From Brevibacillus laterosporus DSM 25 (GTDB lineage Bacteria; Bacillota; Bacilli; Brevibacillales; Brevibacillaceae), in assembly GCF_002706795.1 (NCBI RefSeq), contig NZ_CP017705.1:3819501-3883500 (forward strand): a stretch of DNA of 64,000 bases, given 5' to 3'. The translations under genes were made by a program, and so were the position numbers. Shown here one piece after another: positions 35,396 through 44,648 of the stretch (position 1 is its first letter; every line of letters begins with the position of its first letter). The notes under the pieces are model-generated. The model was not told where the DNA came from, ran no database searches, and saw only the letters and a program-made list of their open reading frames with translations.

Positions 35396-36907
35396 ATGTT
35401 TTTTAAGTCAGTACAAGCTAACGAGCTTACTGCATTCGTAGAGGAAAGTCGAAAATTACGAAAGATGGTTGAAAAAAATGACTTTTCAAGTGTATTTCAA
35501 CCGTCTACAGATAATCCAGAATTAAAGGAAATTGCTGAGAATCTGAATGTTGTTCTAAACGCCATGCAAAGCTTCAGAGAAAACGTAGCCGTTCGACTTG
35601 ATTTGGTGACGGAAGCCATTGAAGTGGGTTTATGGGATATGAATGTTATAGCGGGCGATCCTGTAAATCCTCAGAACACCTTTACATGGACGAATGAATT
35701 TCGCAAAATGGTAGGCTATCGGGATGAAACGGATTTTCCCAATGTCCTTGATAGTTGGGCATCAAAACTGCATCCAGAAGATCATGGTCAGGTTCTAGAA
35801 GCTTTTGAAAAACATCTATTGGACCATTCAGGAAAAACATCTTATGATGTGGAATATCGTTTACTGTTAAAGAACGGCGAATATCGCTGGTTCCGAGCTA
35901 CTGGGGCAACAGTTCGAGATCCGGATGGCATTCCTTTACGAGTAGCAGGTGCTTTATTTGATATACATGACAAGAAGATGAAAGAACAAGAATTAATATC
36001 CTTGGCTGAGCGGTATGATCTTATCAATCGAGTTCTCGTGGAAGCTCCTTGGGATATGACCGTTGTTGAGGGGGACGTTATTAATCCGAATAATGAATTT
36101 TGGTGGTCACCTCAATTCCGAAGAGCACTTGGATTTAAAGACGAAACAGATTTCCCAAATGTGATGAGTAGCTGGAGTAGTAGACTTCACCCAGAGGATG
36201 AAAAACGGACATTAGAAGCCTTTGCTAATCATTTAAACGATTATAGTGGGAATACTCCATTTGATATTGAATATCGCCTTTGTTTAAAAAATGGTGAGTA
36301 TCGTTGGTATCATGCCAGTGGTGAAACCATTCGAAGTAGTAGAGGTATTCCACTACGAGTAGCTGGGACGATACGGGATATTACCCTCGAAAAAAACAAA
36401 GAACAGGTCGTACGTGAGATGACCACTCAAATGCAGCATCTGTCAGACTCTATTAGCGATATGGTTAAAGGTGTCAATTCAATAACCAATCAGGCACAGG
36501 AGCTTGCCATTGCTCAGGATCAATCTACTGAAGCCGCTAATAAAGCAAAAGGTAGTGCAGATGAAACGAAAAATATTTCAAAGTTCATTAAAGAAATTGC
36601 TGAACAGACGAATCTATTAGGGTTAAATGCAGCAATTGAAGCAGCTCGTGCAGGTGAACAGGGGCGTGGTTTTGGTATTGTCGCAGATGAGGTAAGGAAA
36701 TTAGCTGTACATAGTGCAAATGCTACCGTAAACATTGAAAACAGTTTGAATGATATGAAGGAACTCATTGAAACTATTCTACAACATATCGGAAAAATGA
36801 ATACTCTTACACAGACCCAAGCCGCCTTGACAGAGCAAGTAAATTCATCGATGGATGAGATCAATAAAATGTCACAGTCCTTGGTAGATTTCACTAAAAC
36901 GTTATAG
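35396..36907 (+). CDS. Soluble chemoreceptor with two PAS domains
   Basis: The 503-residue protein has no membrane helix. Two PAS-fold-3 domains (about 65-190 and 205-325) are near copies: both contain [20 protein letters not shown] and GIPLRVAG. The C-terminal methyl-accepting signalling region (about 340-503) holds the hairpin tip [20 protein letters not shown] and VADEVRKLA. It is shorter than most receptor signalling domains. It probably senses an intracellular redox or ligand cue and drives CheA. AAAGGGGAG precedes the ATG. A HAMP domain is absent. Confidence 0.9.
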   Translation: MFFKSVQANELTAFVEESRKLRKMVEKNDFSSVFQPSTDNPELKEIAENLNVVLNAMQSFRENVAVRLDLVTEAIEVGLWDMNVIAGDPVNPQNTFTWTNEFRKMVGYRDETDFPNVLDSWASKLHPEDHGQVLEAFEKHLLDHSGKTSYDVEYRLLLKNGEYRWFRATGATVRDPDGIPLRVAGALFDIHDKKMKEQELISLAERYDLINRVLVEAPWDMTVVEGDVINPNNEFWWSPQFRRALGFKDETDFPNVMSSWSSRLHPEDEKRTLEAFANHLNDYSGNTPFDIEYRLCLKNGEYRWYHASGETIRSSRGIPLRVAGTIRDITLEKNKEQVVREMTTQMQHLSDSISDMVKGVNSITNQAQELAIAQDQSTEAANKAKGSADETKNISKFIKEIAEQTNLLGLNAAIEAARAGEQGRGFGIVADEVRKLAVHSANATVNIENSLNDMKELIETILQHIGKMNTLTQTQAALTEQVNSSMDEINKMSQSLVDFTKTL

Positions 36908-36960
36908 GCTCATAAATCGTACTCTATGAAGATAGAGAACTTTGAATCTAAGATAAAAAA

Positions 36961-36999
36961 AGCCGGATATACCACTAGCATGGGTATACCGGCTATTTT
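36961..36999 (+). terminator. Terminator of the chemoreceptor gene
   Basis: AGCCGG-ATATACC pairs with GGGTATACCGGCT, followed by ATTTTTC. Confidence 0.85.
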
Positions 37000-37025
37000 T
37001 CTAATTTAAGTAGTATACAGGAGGG

Positions 37026-37146
37026 ATGATTAACAGTACTGTGAAGGATAAAATCTTTACAGGGCTAAGCCGATTAATCTGTTAGGTGGATTATTCCTAT
37101 TTAGCGGACGTACTATTGTAGGAATTAGCTTACTTCCTTTGTTTTA
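37026..37146 (+). pseudogene. Possible frameshifted small hydrophobic protein
   Basis: AGGAGGG is followed directly by ATG and 19 codons (INSTVKDKIFTGLSRL). After a one-base shift the text continues NLLGGLFLFSGRTIVGISLL to a stop at 37146. It could be a broken membrane peptide gene. The start is too close to the Shine-Dalgarno for good initiation. Confidence 0.25.
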
Positions 37147-37273
37147 AGAATTCCTCAAGTTGAATAGATATGTACATCAAAGTTCCCACAAGTGCCCCGA
37201 CCATCACACCGTCCAAGAAAAAGCCAATACCTCCCCCAACTAGTGCAAACGTCATTACCCTTGTACCCATCAT
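37130..37273 (-). CDS. Small glycine-rich membrane protein, unknown
   Basis: The 47-residue protein is mostly one or two hydrophobic helices with glycine repeats (FALVGGGIGFFLDGVMVGALVG) and a charged C-terminus EEFLKQRK. AAGGAG lies eight bases before ATG 37273. An upstream in-frame extension has no ribosome binding site. The family is unknown; the small size and Gly spacing suggest helix packing or oligomerisation. Confidence 0.55.
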   Translation of the reverse strand: MMGTRVMTFALVGGGIGFFLDGVMVGALVGTLMYISIQLEEFLKQRK

Positions 37274-37404
37274 AGTAGTATCTCCTTTTTTACTAGAGTT
37301 GATTATTTCTATTATACCAATATTTACAACATTTTTTACATACGAAAAAATCAACTTTTCATCAGACGAGACGGGATTTCTTTTGCAAACTTTTATGTCA
37401 TATT

Positions 37405-38580
37405 TTACGCCACATCTATTTCCTCTTTGGCAGAACTGAATATTTTTATTTTTATCATGATGAAGAGGAAAGCAAGCAATGCAAATGCTATTCCACTCCA
37501 GAGAAGCTGATGGATTCCCAGTTGAGAAATAAACCAGCCACCAATAGAAGCTCCCAACGTAATTCCAAGATTGGAGAACGAGACAAATAAACTATTGCCG
37601 AACTCAGGAGATTCTTTTGCCTCAGTCATGAGCCAGGTTTGGCTGATGATAAGACCACCAGAATGTATGATTCCCCAAATACATACGATAACCACCATCG
37701 GGATGAAACATGAACCCAAATAGTAAGCAAGTACGTAAATTACCATATATAGAAGCGGAAACGATATCACTGTCTTAGGTAAGCTTTTTTGTAAGGAACC
37801 CCCAAACAAAAAATTGCCAAATATCATAATTAGTCCAAACACCATCAACATTAAACTAATCCAGGAGCCATTCATGTGTGTTACCTGTCCCAGATATTCG
37901 GCAAAATAGCTATATACAGAAAACATAGCTGCAAAGATACATATAACTGTAGCGATATTTAACCATAATTCAGGCTTGCGTAATATGCTAACCTGCTTTC
38001 CATAAGACATCTTTTCTTTTACAGGCATGGAGGGAAGCCAAAATAAAATTCCTGCAAAAGCAATCGCGCTTACAATAGCCCCAAACAGGAAAGCCGCCTC
38101 TAACGACAATTGTTCGGCGAGAAAAGATGTCAAAGGGATGCCAAAAGCAAATCCGACAGTTATTCCAGCGAAAACCTTTGTGATTGCTTGCCCGCTTTTT
38201 TCTGGAGGGACAAGCTTGGCTGCGGTCACGAGAGCCACTGAAAAAAAGACAGGATGAAAAATAGCAGGCAGAATACGGAAAGCTAGCATGACCTCGAAGC
38301 TAGTTGTATAAGCATAAACAATATTTGCAATCGTGAACATAAGGACAGCAGTTAACAGAATTACTTTTCGATTGACACCAGAAGCAAGCAATGTCAGAAA
38401 TGGGCCTGAAATAGCAACGACTAAAGCAAATATACTTACAAGTATTCCTGCCTGTGAAGTTGTTATGTTAAATTTCTGTGTGATCTGGGGAAGAACCCCT
38501 ACAATCCCCATTTCAGTGGTAATGATACCGAATACGCCTAAAGCCAGCATCATGATAAGAAGAGGGTTAATCTGTTTCAT
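37405..38580 (-). CDS. MFS transporter (AraJ/PbuE-like DHA1 family)
   Basis: The 391-residue protein has about twelve helices and the DHA1 opening LALGVFGIITTEMGIVGVLPQ. MFS motifs are seen in VSIFALVVAISGPFLTLLAS and AFGIPLTSFLAEQ. Relatives export sugars, purine nucleosides or drugs. A GGAG sits upstream of the ATG. It follows an arsR-type regulator on the same strand, with a candidate operator (38633-38652) in the 103-base gap, so it is probably derepressed with that regulator. Confidence 0.88.
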   Translation of the reverse strand: MKQINPLLIMMLALGVFGIITTEMGIVGVLPQITQKFNITTSQAGILVSIFALVVAISGPFLTLLASGVNRKVILLTAVLMFTIANIVYAYTTSFEVMLAFRILPAIFHPVFFSVALVTAAKLVPPEKSGQAITKVFAGITVGFAFGIPLTSFLAEQLSLEAAFLFGAIVSAIAFAGILFWLPSMPVKEKMSYGKQVSILRKPELWLNIATVICIFAAMFSVYSYFAEYLGQVTHMNGSWISLMLMVFGLIMIFGNFLFGGSLQKSLPKTVISFPLLYMVIYVLAYYLGSCFIPMVVIVCIWGIIHSGGLIISQTWLMTEAKESPEFGNSLFVSFSNLGITLGASIGGWFISQLGIHQLLWSGIAFALLAFLFIMIKIKIFSSAKEEIDVA

Positions 38581-38632
38581 ATAAATAAATCTCCATCCTT
38601 CCTCGTATAGGGAACCTTCTATTTATATATAC

Positions 38633-38652
38633 ATATCTATATATGTAGATAT
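38633..38652. promoter_or_regulatory. Operator copy 1 (before the MFS gene)
   Basis: ATATCTATATATGTAGATAT is an inverted repeat and matches the site at 39006-39025 at 16 of 20 bases. Confidence 0.65.
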
Positions 38653-38683
38653 CAATAATCAAAAAAATATGCCTCCTTTCCGT

Positions 38684-38995
38684 TTATAGTTCTTTTTGGA
38701 CATACTCGGAAAATTCCTGGATGGTCTTTTCATTTCGTCGATAATACGTCCATTTTCCGATTCGTTCAGAATCCAACAGCCCAGCTTTTTGCATGGTTAA
38801 CAAATAACTAGAGATGACTGATTGTGCTAAACCAGATTTCGTTTGAATATCGCCCACACATACACCAATTTGAAAACTTAGCCCTTGCTGTAAATAGGGT
38901 TTTTCATCAAAGAATTTCCCTGGATTTTTTAGCCATAGCAAGATTTGTCTACGCGTCTCGTTTGTCAGTGCTTTATAAATCAATGAAGGTTCCAT
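38684..38995 (-). CDS. ArsR-like winged-helix repressor
   Basis: The 103-residue protein has an ArsR/SmtB-type helix-turn-helix: LIYKALTNETRRQILLWLK, then VGDIQTKSGLAQSVISSYLLTMQKAGLLDSERIGKWTYYRRN. Only one Cys (in IGVCVGD) lies near the recognition helix, so classical thiol metal sensing is uncertain. ATG 38995 lies seven bases after a TATAAT, so the mRNA may be leaderless; a longer frame begins at 39046 upstream of that promoter. It likely represses itself and the MFS gene. Confidence 0.85.
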   Translation of the reverse strand: MEPSLIYKALTNETRRQILLWLKNPGKFFDEKPYLQQGLSFQIGVCVGDIQTKSGLAQSVISSYLLTMQKAGLLDSERIGKWTYYRRNEKTIQEFSEYVQKEL

Positions 38996-39002
38996 ACGGA
39001 TT

Positions 39003-39030
39003 ATTATATCTATTTTTATAGATTTGTAAA
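39003..39030 (-). promoter_or_regulatory. Promoter and operator of the ArsR-like gene
   Basis: On the minus strand TTTACA and TATAAT are 16 bases apart. The spacer carries ATCTAT-AAAA-ATAGAT (39006-39025 motif), the same inverted repeat found before the MFS gene. Confidence 0.7.
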
Positions 39031-39072
39031 TGTAGGTTGTGTGCATTGTTATTCTTTGAGGGGGATGAAAGG

Positions 39073-39103
39073 AAAAAGCCGCCCTGAATTGGAGCGACTT
39101 TTC
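39073..39103 (-). terminator. Terminator of the SsuABC-like operon
   Basis: On the minus strand GAAAAGTCGC pairs with GCGGCTTTTTC just past the permease stop. Confidence 0.75.
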
Positions 39104-39114
39104 GGTATTGCTAT

Positions 39115-39921
39115 CTATTTAAACTGGCTGGTAAGCCCCTTCTCTAAATAGCTTACACCTTGGTACATCAAAGCGGCGACGAGGGCAATGACGAAGAGAG
39201 ATACCATGACCAGGGAAAAATTGAAAACCTGAAATCCATAAATAATTAGATAGCCTAAGCCTTTTTGAGCAACTAAAAATTCTCCAACAACAACGCCTAT
39301 CCAAGAAAGTCCGACATTTACTTTTAAAGAAGAAATAATCGTAGGCATTGTGGCGGGAAAGATCACTTTGGCAAACATTTGACTTTTGCTTGCACCAAAG
39401 GTCTGCATGACTTTCAGATAGTTAGGATTAACCTCACGGAAGCTAGAATAAATCGTTATGGCGGTAATAATAATCGAAACAGAGAGTGTCGTTGCGATAA
39501 TGGAGATGACTCCAGGACCTAAACCTACAATAAACAGAGGACCCAATGCAACTTTGGGCATGCTATTTGCAATGATTAAATAAGGCTCCAGCACTCGTGA
39601 TAAAAATGGAGACCACCAAATCATGATGGCGAGTAAGGTACCAAAGAGGGTTCCAAGTATAAAGCCAATGACGGTTTCAAGTACGGTTACGCTGGTATGC
39701 ATCACCAAGCTCATATCAGTCATTTTTTCAATAAACAAACTCCAGATTCGACTAGGTGAGCTAAACAACAGAACATCAATCCATTGGAAGAAAGCGGCCA
39801 TTTCCCACGTACCTAAAAAAACGAGTAAGATTAGAAGCTGAGTGAGAAAAACCAACCATTTGGTACGTATTACGCTATGTTTATACTGCTGATGAATGCG
39901 ATCGATGTTAATCTGCTCCAT
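39115..39921 (-). CDS. ABC transporter permease (SsuC/TauC/NitT-like)
   Basis: The 268-residue protein has six helices and the binding-protein-dependent permease EAA loop, here FGASKSQMFAKVIFPATMPT. It is the channel of a nitrate/sulfonate/taurine-type importer. GGAGGG lies nine bases before ATG 39921, and the reading frame overlaps the ATPase gene by 14 bases. Genes run SBP, ATPase, permease on the minus strand. The order and similarity recall Bacillus subtilis YtlA-YtlC-YtlD, whose substrate is not established. Confidence 0.9.
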   Translation of the reverse strand: MEQINIDRIHQQYKHSVIRTKWLVFLTQLLILLVFLGTWEMAAFFQWIDVLLFSSPSRIWSLFIEKMTDMSLVMHTSVTVLETVIGFILGTLFGTLLAIMIWWSPFLSRVLEPYLIIANSMPKVALGPLFIVGLGPGVISIIATTLSVSIIITAITIYSSFREVNPNYLKVMQTFGASKSQMFAKVIFPATMPTIISSLKVNVGLSWIGVVVGEFLVAQKGLGYLIIYGFQVFNFSLVMVSLFVIALVAALMYQGVSYLEKGLTSQFK

Positions 39922-40699
39922 CAGAACTTCCCTCCATCTCTCTCCACACATGGTTATACAGATCGGAGAAGCCGGTCAATTGTCGAGCTTGGAACGGCAA
40001 CGCCTGACGGATGATCTCTGGTATCTTCATTTCCGAACGAATGCGTCCCGGATTTCGATCTAATATGTAGATTCGGTCTCCCATAGCTACTGCTTCTTGT
40101 AAATCATGGGTGACTAAAATAGCCGTTTTTTTGTGGCGACGCAAGGTTTCAATAATAAGATCTTCAAGTTTAAGCTTCGTCTGGTGATCCAGAGCGGAGA
40201 AGGGTTCATCTAGAAGCAGGATTTCTGGTTGACAGGCAAGTGTTCGGACCAAGGCTACACGTTGTTTCATTCCGCCAGATAATTGCTGTGGGGAAGCCTT
40301 GCGAAAGTGAATCAGCTCCATCTCTTCTAGGAGATGCAAGGCATATTCTTCATTCGCTTTGGTACGGATTCCTTGCACCTCTAATCCGAGAAACACATTC
40401 TCTTCTATCGTGCGCCAGTTAAATAAATAATCTTGTTGAAGCATATAGCCTACCTTACGAGTAGTTCCTGTTAGGTGATTTCCGTCTACGTAAATTTGAC
40501 CTGCCGTAGGTTTTTCAAGTCCTGCTATGAGTGAAAGTAAGGTGGTTTTTCCACAACCACTCGGTCCTACTAAACAGACGAACTCACCTTCCTCCACATG
40601 CAAGGAAATATTGTTGACTGCCATGAATGCGTTGCGTGGGGTTACGTATAGGTGGGTGACATGGTTTAACTCAATTTTTGCTTGAGGAGAAGGGAGCAT
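39908..40699 (-). CDS. ABC transporter ATPase (SsuB-like)
   Basis: The 263-residue ATPase has Walker A GPSGCGKTT, signature LSGGMKQRVALVRTL, Walker B ILLLDEPFSALD and the H-loop ILVTHDLQEAVAMGDR. These are typical of the SsuB/TauB/NrtD class. TTAGGAGG lies upstream, inside the end of the binding-protein gene, leaving only three bases between the two. It powers the permease encoded downstream. Confidence 0.93.
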   Translation of the reverse strand: MLPSPQAKIELNHVTHLYVTPRNAFMAVNNISLHVEEGEFVCLVGPSGCGKTTLLSLIAGLEKPTAGQIYVDGNHLTGTTRKVGYMLQQDYLFNWRTIEENVFLGLEVQGIRTKANEEYALHLLEEMELIHFRKASPQQLSGGMKQRVALVRTLACQPEILLLDEPFSALDHQTKLKLEDLIIETLRRHKKTAILVTHDLQEAVAMGDRIYILDRNPGRIRSEMKIPEIIRQALPFQARQLTGFSDLYNHVWREMEGSSDGAD

Positions 40700-40702
40700 G
40701 AG

Positions 40703-41698
40703 CTATTTACCTCCTAACGCCTGTTTGGCAAACGTATCATTCACTAGTTTTTCATAAGTCACTGATTGTTTCAGCTCTCCAGCAGCTTTCATAATTTCCA
40801 GTAATAATTCCCAGTCGTCTTTTTTTAGTAAGGGAGTAGCTGAATAAGTAGCCTGTTCCTGATAGCGCTTAACGGAACGAGTGAGGATATCTGCTTTTAC
40901 ATCCGAAAAATAGGGAGTAATCACTTTTGCCACTTCTTCGGCAGTATGAGAATGTACCCATTGTTGCCCTTTATAAATGGCGTTAGTAAATCTCTGAATG
41001 TTTGTTTTATTTTTCAGGATGTAGCTTTGTTTGGTCATATAGCTGGTATAGGGAACATTACCGCTTTCCTTACCAAAGGAGGAGACTACATAACCGATGC
41101 CTTCTTGTTCAAATTGCGATGCTGTTGGTTCAAAGAGTTGCACAAAATCTCCAGTACCTGAGGCGAAGGCAGACGGGATATTTTTAAATTCAATGTTTTG
41201 CAGAACGGTGGCATCTTTTTGGGGATCAATGCTGTTTTTTTTCAGTACAAACTCTCCGACCATCTGGGGCATACCACCTTTTCGTTGGCCAAGAAATACC
41301 TTGCCTTTTACCTGATCCCAAGAGAAGTGCTTTGGTTTAGAACGAGCGACGAGGAATGTACCATCGGTTTGGGTGAGCTGGGCAAAATTGATGATTGGAT
41401 CTTGCGGACCTTGTTGATCTACATAAATGCTGGTCTCAGAACCTACCAATGCGACATCAATTCCATCAGATAAGAGGGAGGTCATTGTTTTATCGCCACC
41501 CCAAGTGGTTGTTACTTCGACTTCTAACCCTTCTTCTTTAAAAAATTCCTTTTCTAAAGCAACGTATTGTGGGGCGTAGAAAAGGGAGCGAGTCACCTCT
41601 CCTACTCGGATTCTATTCGAATTACTGCTGGAGCAACCGCTCAAAAAACAGGCAAGACCTAGGCAAAGAATAATGCCTAGGATAAGGAAACGTTTCAT
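40703..41698 (-). CDS. Lipoprotein substrate-binding protein (SsuA/THI5-like)
   Basis: The 331-residue protein has a lipoprotein signal with lipobox LSGC (Cys near residue 22) followed by a Ser/Asn linker. The mature domain is the NMT1/THI5-like type-II periplasmic fold: APQYVALEKEFFKEEGLEVE and DIVALVGSE-type (DGIDVALVGSETSIY). It presents its ligand to the permease at the membrane outer face. AGGAGG precedes the ATG. Sulfonate, nitrate, taurine or pyrimidine ligands are all possible. Confidence 0.9.
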   Translation of the reverse strand: MKRFLILGIILCLGLACFLSGCSSSNSNRIRVGEVTRSLFYAPQYVALEKEFFKEEGLEVEVTTTWGGDKTMTSLLSDGIDVALVGSETSIYVDQQGPQDPIINFAQLTQTDGTFLVARSKPKHFSWDQVKGKVFLGQRKGGMPQMVGEFVLKKNSIDPQKDATVLQNIEFKNIPSAFASGTGDFVQLFEPTASQFEQEGIGYVVSSFGKESGNVPYTSYMTKQSYILKNKTNIQRFTNAIYKGQQWVHSHTAEEVAKVITPYFSDVKADILTRSVKRYQEQATYSATPLLKKDDWELLLEIMKAAGELKQSVTYEKLVNDTFAKQALGGK

Positions 41699-41905
41699 GA
41701 AAAAACCTCCTAGGCTTTTCGTTTTACTGTAACCTATGCCCAGTCGCGGTGAATGGTGAACGGATAAAAGAATAATAAGGAGTATTTATCGCTATACCTT
41801 TAGGAATTGTAATGTTATAGGGTTAGATGAAATTTCGCTTCAAATATGATAAGATTGGTAAAATATGCACGTGGATTTTACATAAAGGATGGAGGTGGAT
41901 AGGGC

Positions 41906-42850
41906 ATGCAAATTGTTTTTCTTGGAACTAGCTCAGGAGCCCCTACCACTAAGCGGAATGTATCGGGTATCGGACTTCGTCTCATGGATAGAGGCACGTG
42001 GTGGCTCATTGATTGCGGGGAAGGTACGCAACACCAAATCATGCGTTCTGTGCTAAATATTTCGCAGTTGGAAAATATATTTATTACGCATTTGCATGGC
42101 GATCATTTATACGGATTAATCGGGATGCTTGCCAGTCGTTCTCTAAGAGGGGCTGATACAGGTGGAATAACGCTATATGGTCCAAAAGGCATTGATGAAT
42201 ATGTACAGGCTATTATGCGTATTAGTCCAGTTCATTTACAGTATCCCCTTATCATTAAAGTGGTGGAGGAAGGAATTATTTACGAGGATGATACCATTGT
42301 TGTAGAAGCGGCAAAGGTAAAGCATCGTGTTCCAGCTTTTGCCTATTCGATGACGGAGAAGCCCCGTCCTGGTGCGTTTAAGATTGAATTGGCAAAAGAA
42401 GCGGGTATTCCAAAAGGACCGATGTATGCTCAGCTTAAAGCTGGAGGGAGTATTCAATTAGAGGATGGCAGGGTTTTTCATGGTAAAGACTTTGTGAACC
42501 CACCTCAGCCAGGTCTTAAGGTCGCATTTAGTGGAGATACTGTACCTTGTCAAAATATGGTGCGTTTAGCCCAAGGAGCAGATATGCTCGTGCATGAATC
42601 TACTTATGTACATCAGCATTTAGAATTAGCTGAACGAAGTGGTCATTCAACTGCTAAACAAGCAGCGGAAATCGCTGTTGCAGCAGAAGTAAAAGGCTTG
42701 TTGCTTACGCATTTGAGCCCGCGTTATGATATTGAGGATGGATCGATTACTCTTGATGATATGCTACAGGAAGCGGAGGAGGTTTTTCCAAACACACAGA
42801 TTGCCCAGGATCTTGGTGTTTATGAAGTGAAAAGAACGCGTTTGTTGTAA
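41906..42850 (+). CDS. rnz: Ribonuclease Z
   Basis: The 314-residue metallo-beta-lactamase-fold nuclease has zinc motif THLHGDH (H62, H64, D66, H67), start MQIVFLGTSSGAPTTKRNVS and a late HLSPRYD, all characteristic of RNase Z. It cleaves tRNA precursors 3' of the discriminator base, needed for tRNA genes without an encoded CCA. One such gene (tRNA-Thr) is in this window. GGAGG precedes the ATG. It is monocistronic with a terminator. Confidence 0.96.
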   Translation: MQIVFLGTSSGAPTTKRNVSGIGLRLMDRGTWWLIDCGEGTQHQIMRSVLNISQLENIFITHLHGDHLYGLIGMLASRSLRGADTGGITLYGPKGIDEYVQAIMRISPVHLQYPLIIKVVEEGIIYEDDTIVVEAAKVKHRVPAFAYSMTEKPRPGAFKIELAKEAGIPKGPMYAQLKAGGSIQLEDGRVFHGKDFVNPPQPGLKVAFSGDTVPCQNMVRLAQGADMLVHESTYVHQHLELAERSGHSTAKQAAEIAVAAEVKGLLLTHLSPRYDIEDGSITLDDMLQEAEEVFPNTQIAQDLGVYEVKRTRLL

Positions 42851-42874
42851 CTTATATGGTAATAAGCATCAGTC

Positions 42875-42911
42875 AAACCCTTGGAACACAAAAAGTGATA
42901 CAAGGGTTTTT
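42875..42911 (+). terminator. Terminator of rnz
   Basis: AAACCCTTG / CAAGGGTTT followed by TTT. Confidence 0.9.
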
Positions 42912-42958
42912 TCTAATTTGTGAAGCCTTCCTAGCTGAGAAAAGACCTTATTTTTGAT

Positions 42959-42973
42959 TGGTAATGATTATCA
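42959..42973. promoter_or_regulatory. Fur box
   Basis: TGGTAATGATTATCA differs at one position from the 7-1-7 consensus. It lies 63 bases before the tandem PPOX gene. Confidence 0.75.
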
Positions 42974-43035
42974 TTTTAGGTATAATTATGGTGAATGAAT
43001 CCTTTCAAAGAATGCTTTAAAAGGGGGTAACAAAG

Positions 43036-44154
43036 ATGAAGGTGCCCATAGATTTCACAGTGCAAACGGAAGCTCAGTTGCGAAAAGTAGTAGGTTCTCC
43101 GTCTGAGGCTTTAATGGGAAAAAAATTACCCACATTAGAGGAGCAAAGCCGCTACTTCATTCAGCATTCGTCCATTGTATGTGCCACAACGAAGCAAAAG
43201 AATGGTCTCTTACATGCGTCTATGTTCGGTGGGGAGAAAGGCTTTGTCCGTTCCATTGCTGAGAATAGTTTGCTTATTCCAATAAAAGAAGATGGGGACT
43301 ACATGCGCATGATTGAAAATATCAATGCGAATCCATTCATCGGGCTATTATTTTTTGTACAAGGAGTGAGTGAAACCCTACGAGTCAATGGTAGAGCCAG
43401 CATTGTTAGAGAAAAAGAATTACTGACCGTTCATTTTCCAACAGATCAGCAGCTAGTAGCAGCGATACAGGTAGAGGTCGAGGAGTGTTTTTTACATTGT
43501 GCCAAAGCCTTTTTTCGCTCTAAGCTGTGGGATTCTACAACCTATCTGCCTAATTATCATGCGGAGATGCCTTCAACAGGTGACCTCTTCCTTCGACAGA
43601 CTATCCTAAACGAACAAATGCAATCGTTTATGAAGTACTCTCCATTTATTTGTCTCGGCTCCAGTCAAATGGAGGGGGGAGCTGATATATCGCCCAAGGG
43701 TGATCCAGCAGGGTTTGTACAAATAGTAGACGAACAAACCATTTTAATTCCTGATCGTCCCGGGAACAAAATTTGCGATAATTTTCAAAATATACTTATT
43801 AATCCGTATATATGCGTTCTCTTTTTTGTTCCGGGTGTGGATCAGATCCTCAGTATTCAAGGCAAAGCATCTATTGTAAAAGAAGCAAAATTATTAGAAC
43901 CTTTATCAATAGAAGGCAAATGCCCAGCGTTAGGCATATGGATAGAGATTGAAGAAGTGACCTTGTCTTACTCTCAAGCAATGGTGAATGCTGGATTATG
44001 GAATCCAGCCAATCAAATAGATCGAAAGACGACGTTCCCTACGATGGGAGAGATGGTGATGAAACAACTAGCCCATTCTAAATATATAAAAGGGATGAGT
44101 GCCAAAGCTTTTGATGACATGGCAAACCAAGAGTACAAGCAGCGTTTATATTAA
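43036..44154 (+). CDS. Tandem PPOX-type flavoprotein, probably Fur-regulated
   Basis: The 372-residue protein is two fused split-barrel (pyridoxamine-phosphate-oxidase-like) modules, about 25-165 and 190-340. The second has the intact motif SPKGDPAGF, LIPDRPGNK and LFFVPGVDQ; the first is degenerate (MFGGEKGF, LIPIKEDG). The single-module relative is the MSMEG_1061-like FMN-dependent flavoprotein family. One module may bind FMN while the other is structural. AAAGGGGG precedes the ATG. A near-perfect Fur box lies upstream, so iron-linked expression is likely. Confidence 0.8.
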   Translation: MKVPIDFTVQTEAQLRKVVGSPSEALMGKKLPTLEEQSRYFIQHSSIVCATTKQKNGLLHASMFGGEKGFVRSIAENSLLIPIKEDGDYMRMIENINANPFIGLLFFVQGVSETLRVNGRASIVREKELLTVHFPTDQQLVAAIQVEVEECFLHCAKAFFRSKLWDSTTYLPNYHAEMPSTGDLFLRQTILNEQMQSFMKYSPFICLGSSQMEGGADISPKGDPAGFVQIVDEQTILIPDRPGNKICDNFQNILINPYICVLFFVPGVDQILSIQGKASIVKEAKLLEPLSIEGKCPALGIWIEIEEVTLSYSQAMVNAGLWNPANQIDRKTTFPTMGEMVMKQLAHSKYIKGMSAKAFDDMANQEYKQRLY

Positions 44155-44177
44155 ATGTAAATGAGTAAGATGGCTGT

Positions 44178-44206
44178 AAAAGCCCGAATCCTACAATTCG
44201 GGCTTT
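44178..44206 (+). terminator. Terminator
   Basis: AAAAGCCCGAAT / ATTCGGGCTTTT, a perfect stem. Confidence 0.9.
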
Positions 44207-44257
44207 TCTGTTTCAATCGTTTAGATACATGCTCTATAAAGCGGTGTAACATTGAAC

Positions 44258-44542
44258 TTACTTACATACCTCTCCTTTATACGCCACTTTTCTTAAAGTT
44301 CCATAAGTAACCCTCTTATAAGGATAGAGTAATCCAGTATAACCGTCCTTACTATATTTTACAGGACTAGTTTCTTTCATAAATAATGGATATGTAATCC
44401 AGTAATTGTCTTCTATTCTGCATGTTGATGAATTTTCCTGAGAGCTAGTGTTCGCCATAGCTTCGGTAGGGGCTATACTTGATGACGTGAAAAAGGCAGC
44501 AAGTAGAGTCACAAAGATAAGTGGATTTTTACATTTTTTCAT
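44258..44542 (-). CDS. Small secreted protein, unknown
   Basis: The 94-residue protein has a signal peptide (residues 1-about 30, LIFVTLLAAFFTSSSIAPTEAMA). The mature part of about 64 residues has two Cys (STCRIED near its start and the penultimate residue), which could form one disulfide, and is rich in Tyr and Lys. AAAGGAG precedes ATG 44542. No family is recognised. Confidence 0.65.
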   Translation of the reverse strand: MKKCKNPLIFVTLLAAFFTSSSIAPTEAMANTSSQENSSTCRIEDNYWITYPLFMKETSPVKYSKDGYTGLLYPYKRVTYGTLRKVAYKGEVCK

Positions 44543-44648
44543 TCCAGATTCTCCTTTTCGTATGATAAAGTTTATTTCATTTGAATGTACAATATATTTC
44601 CGATAAAGTAAATAATTGGTGTGATTAAATAAACGAGAGTAAGCAGGT

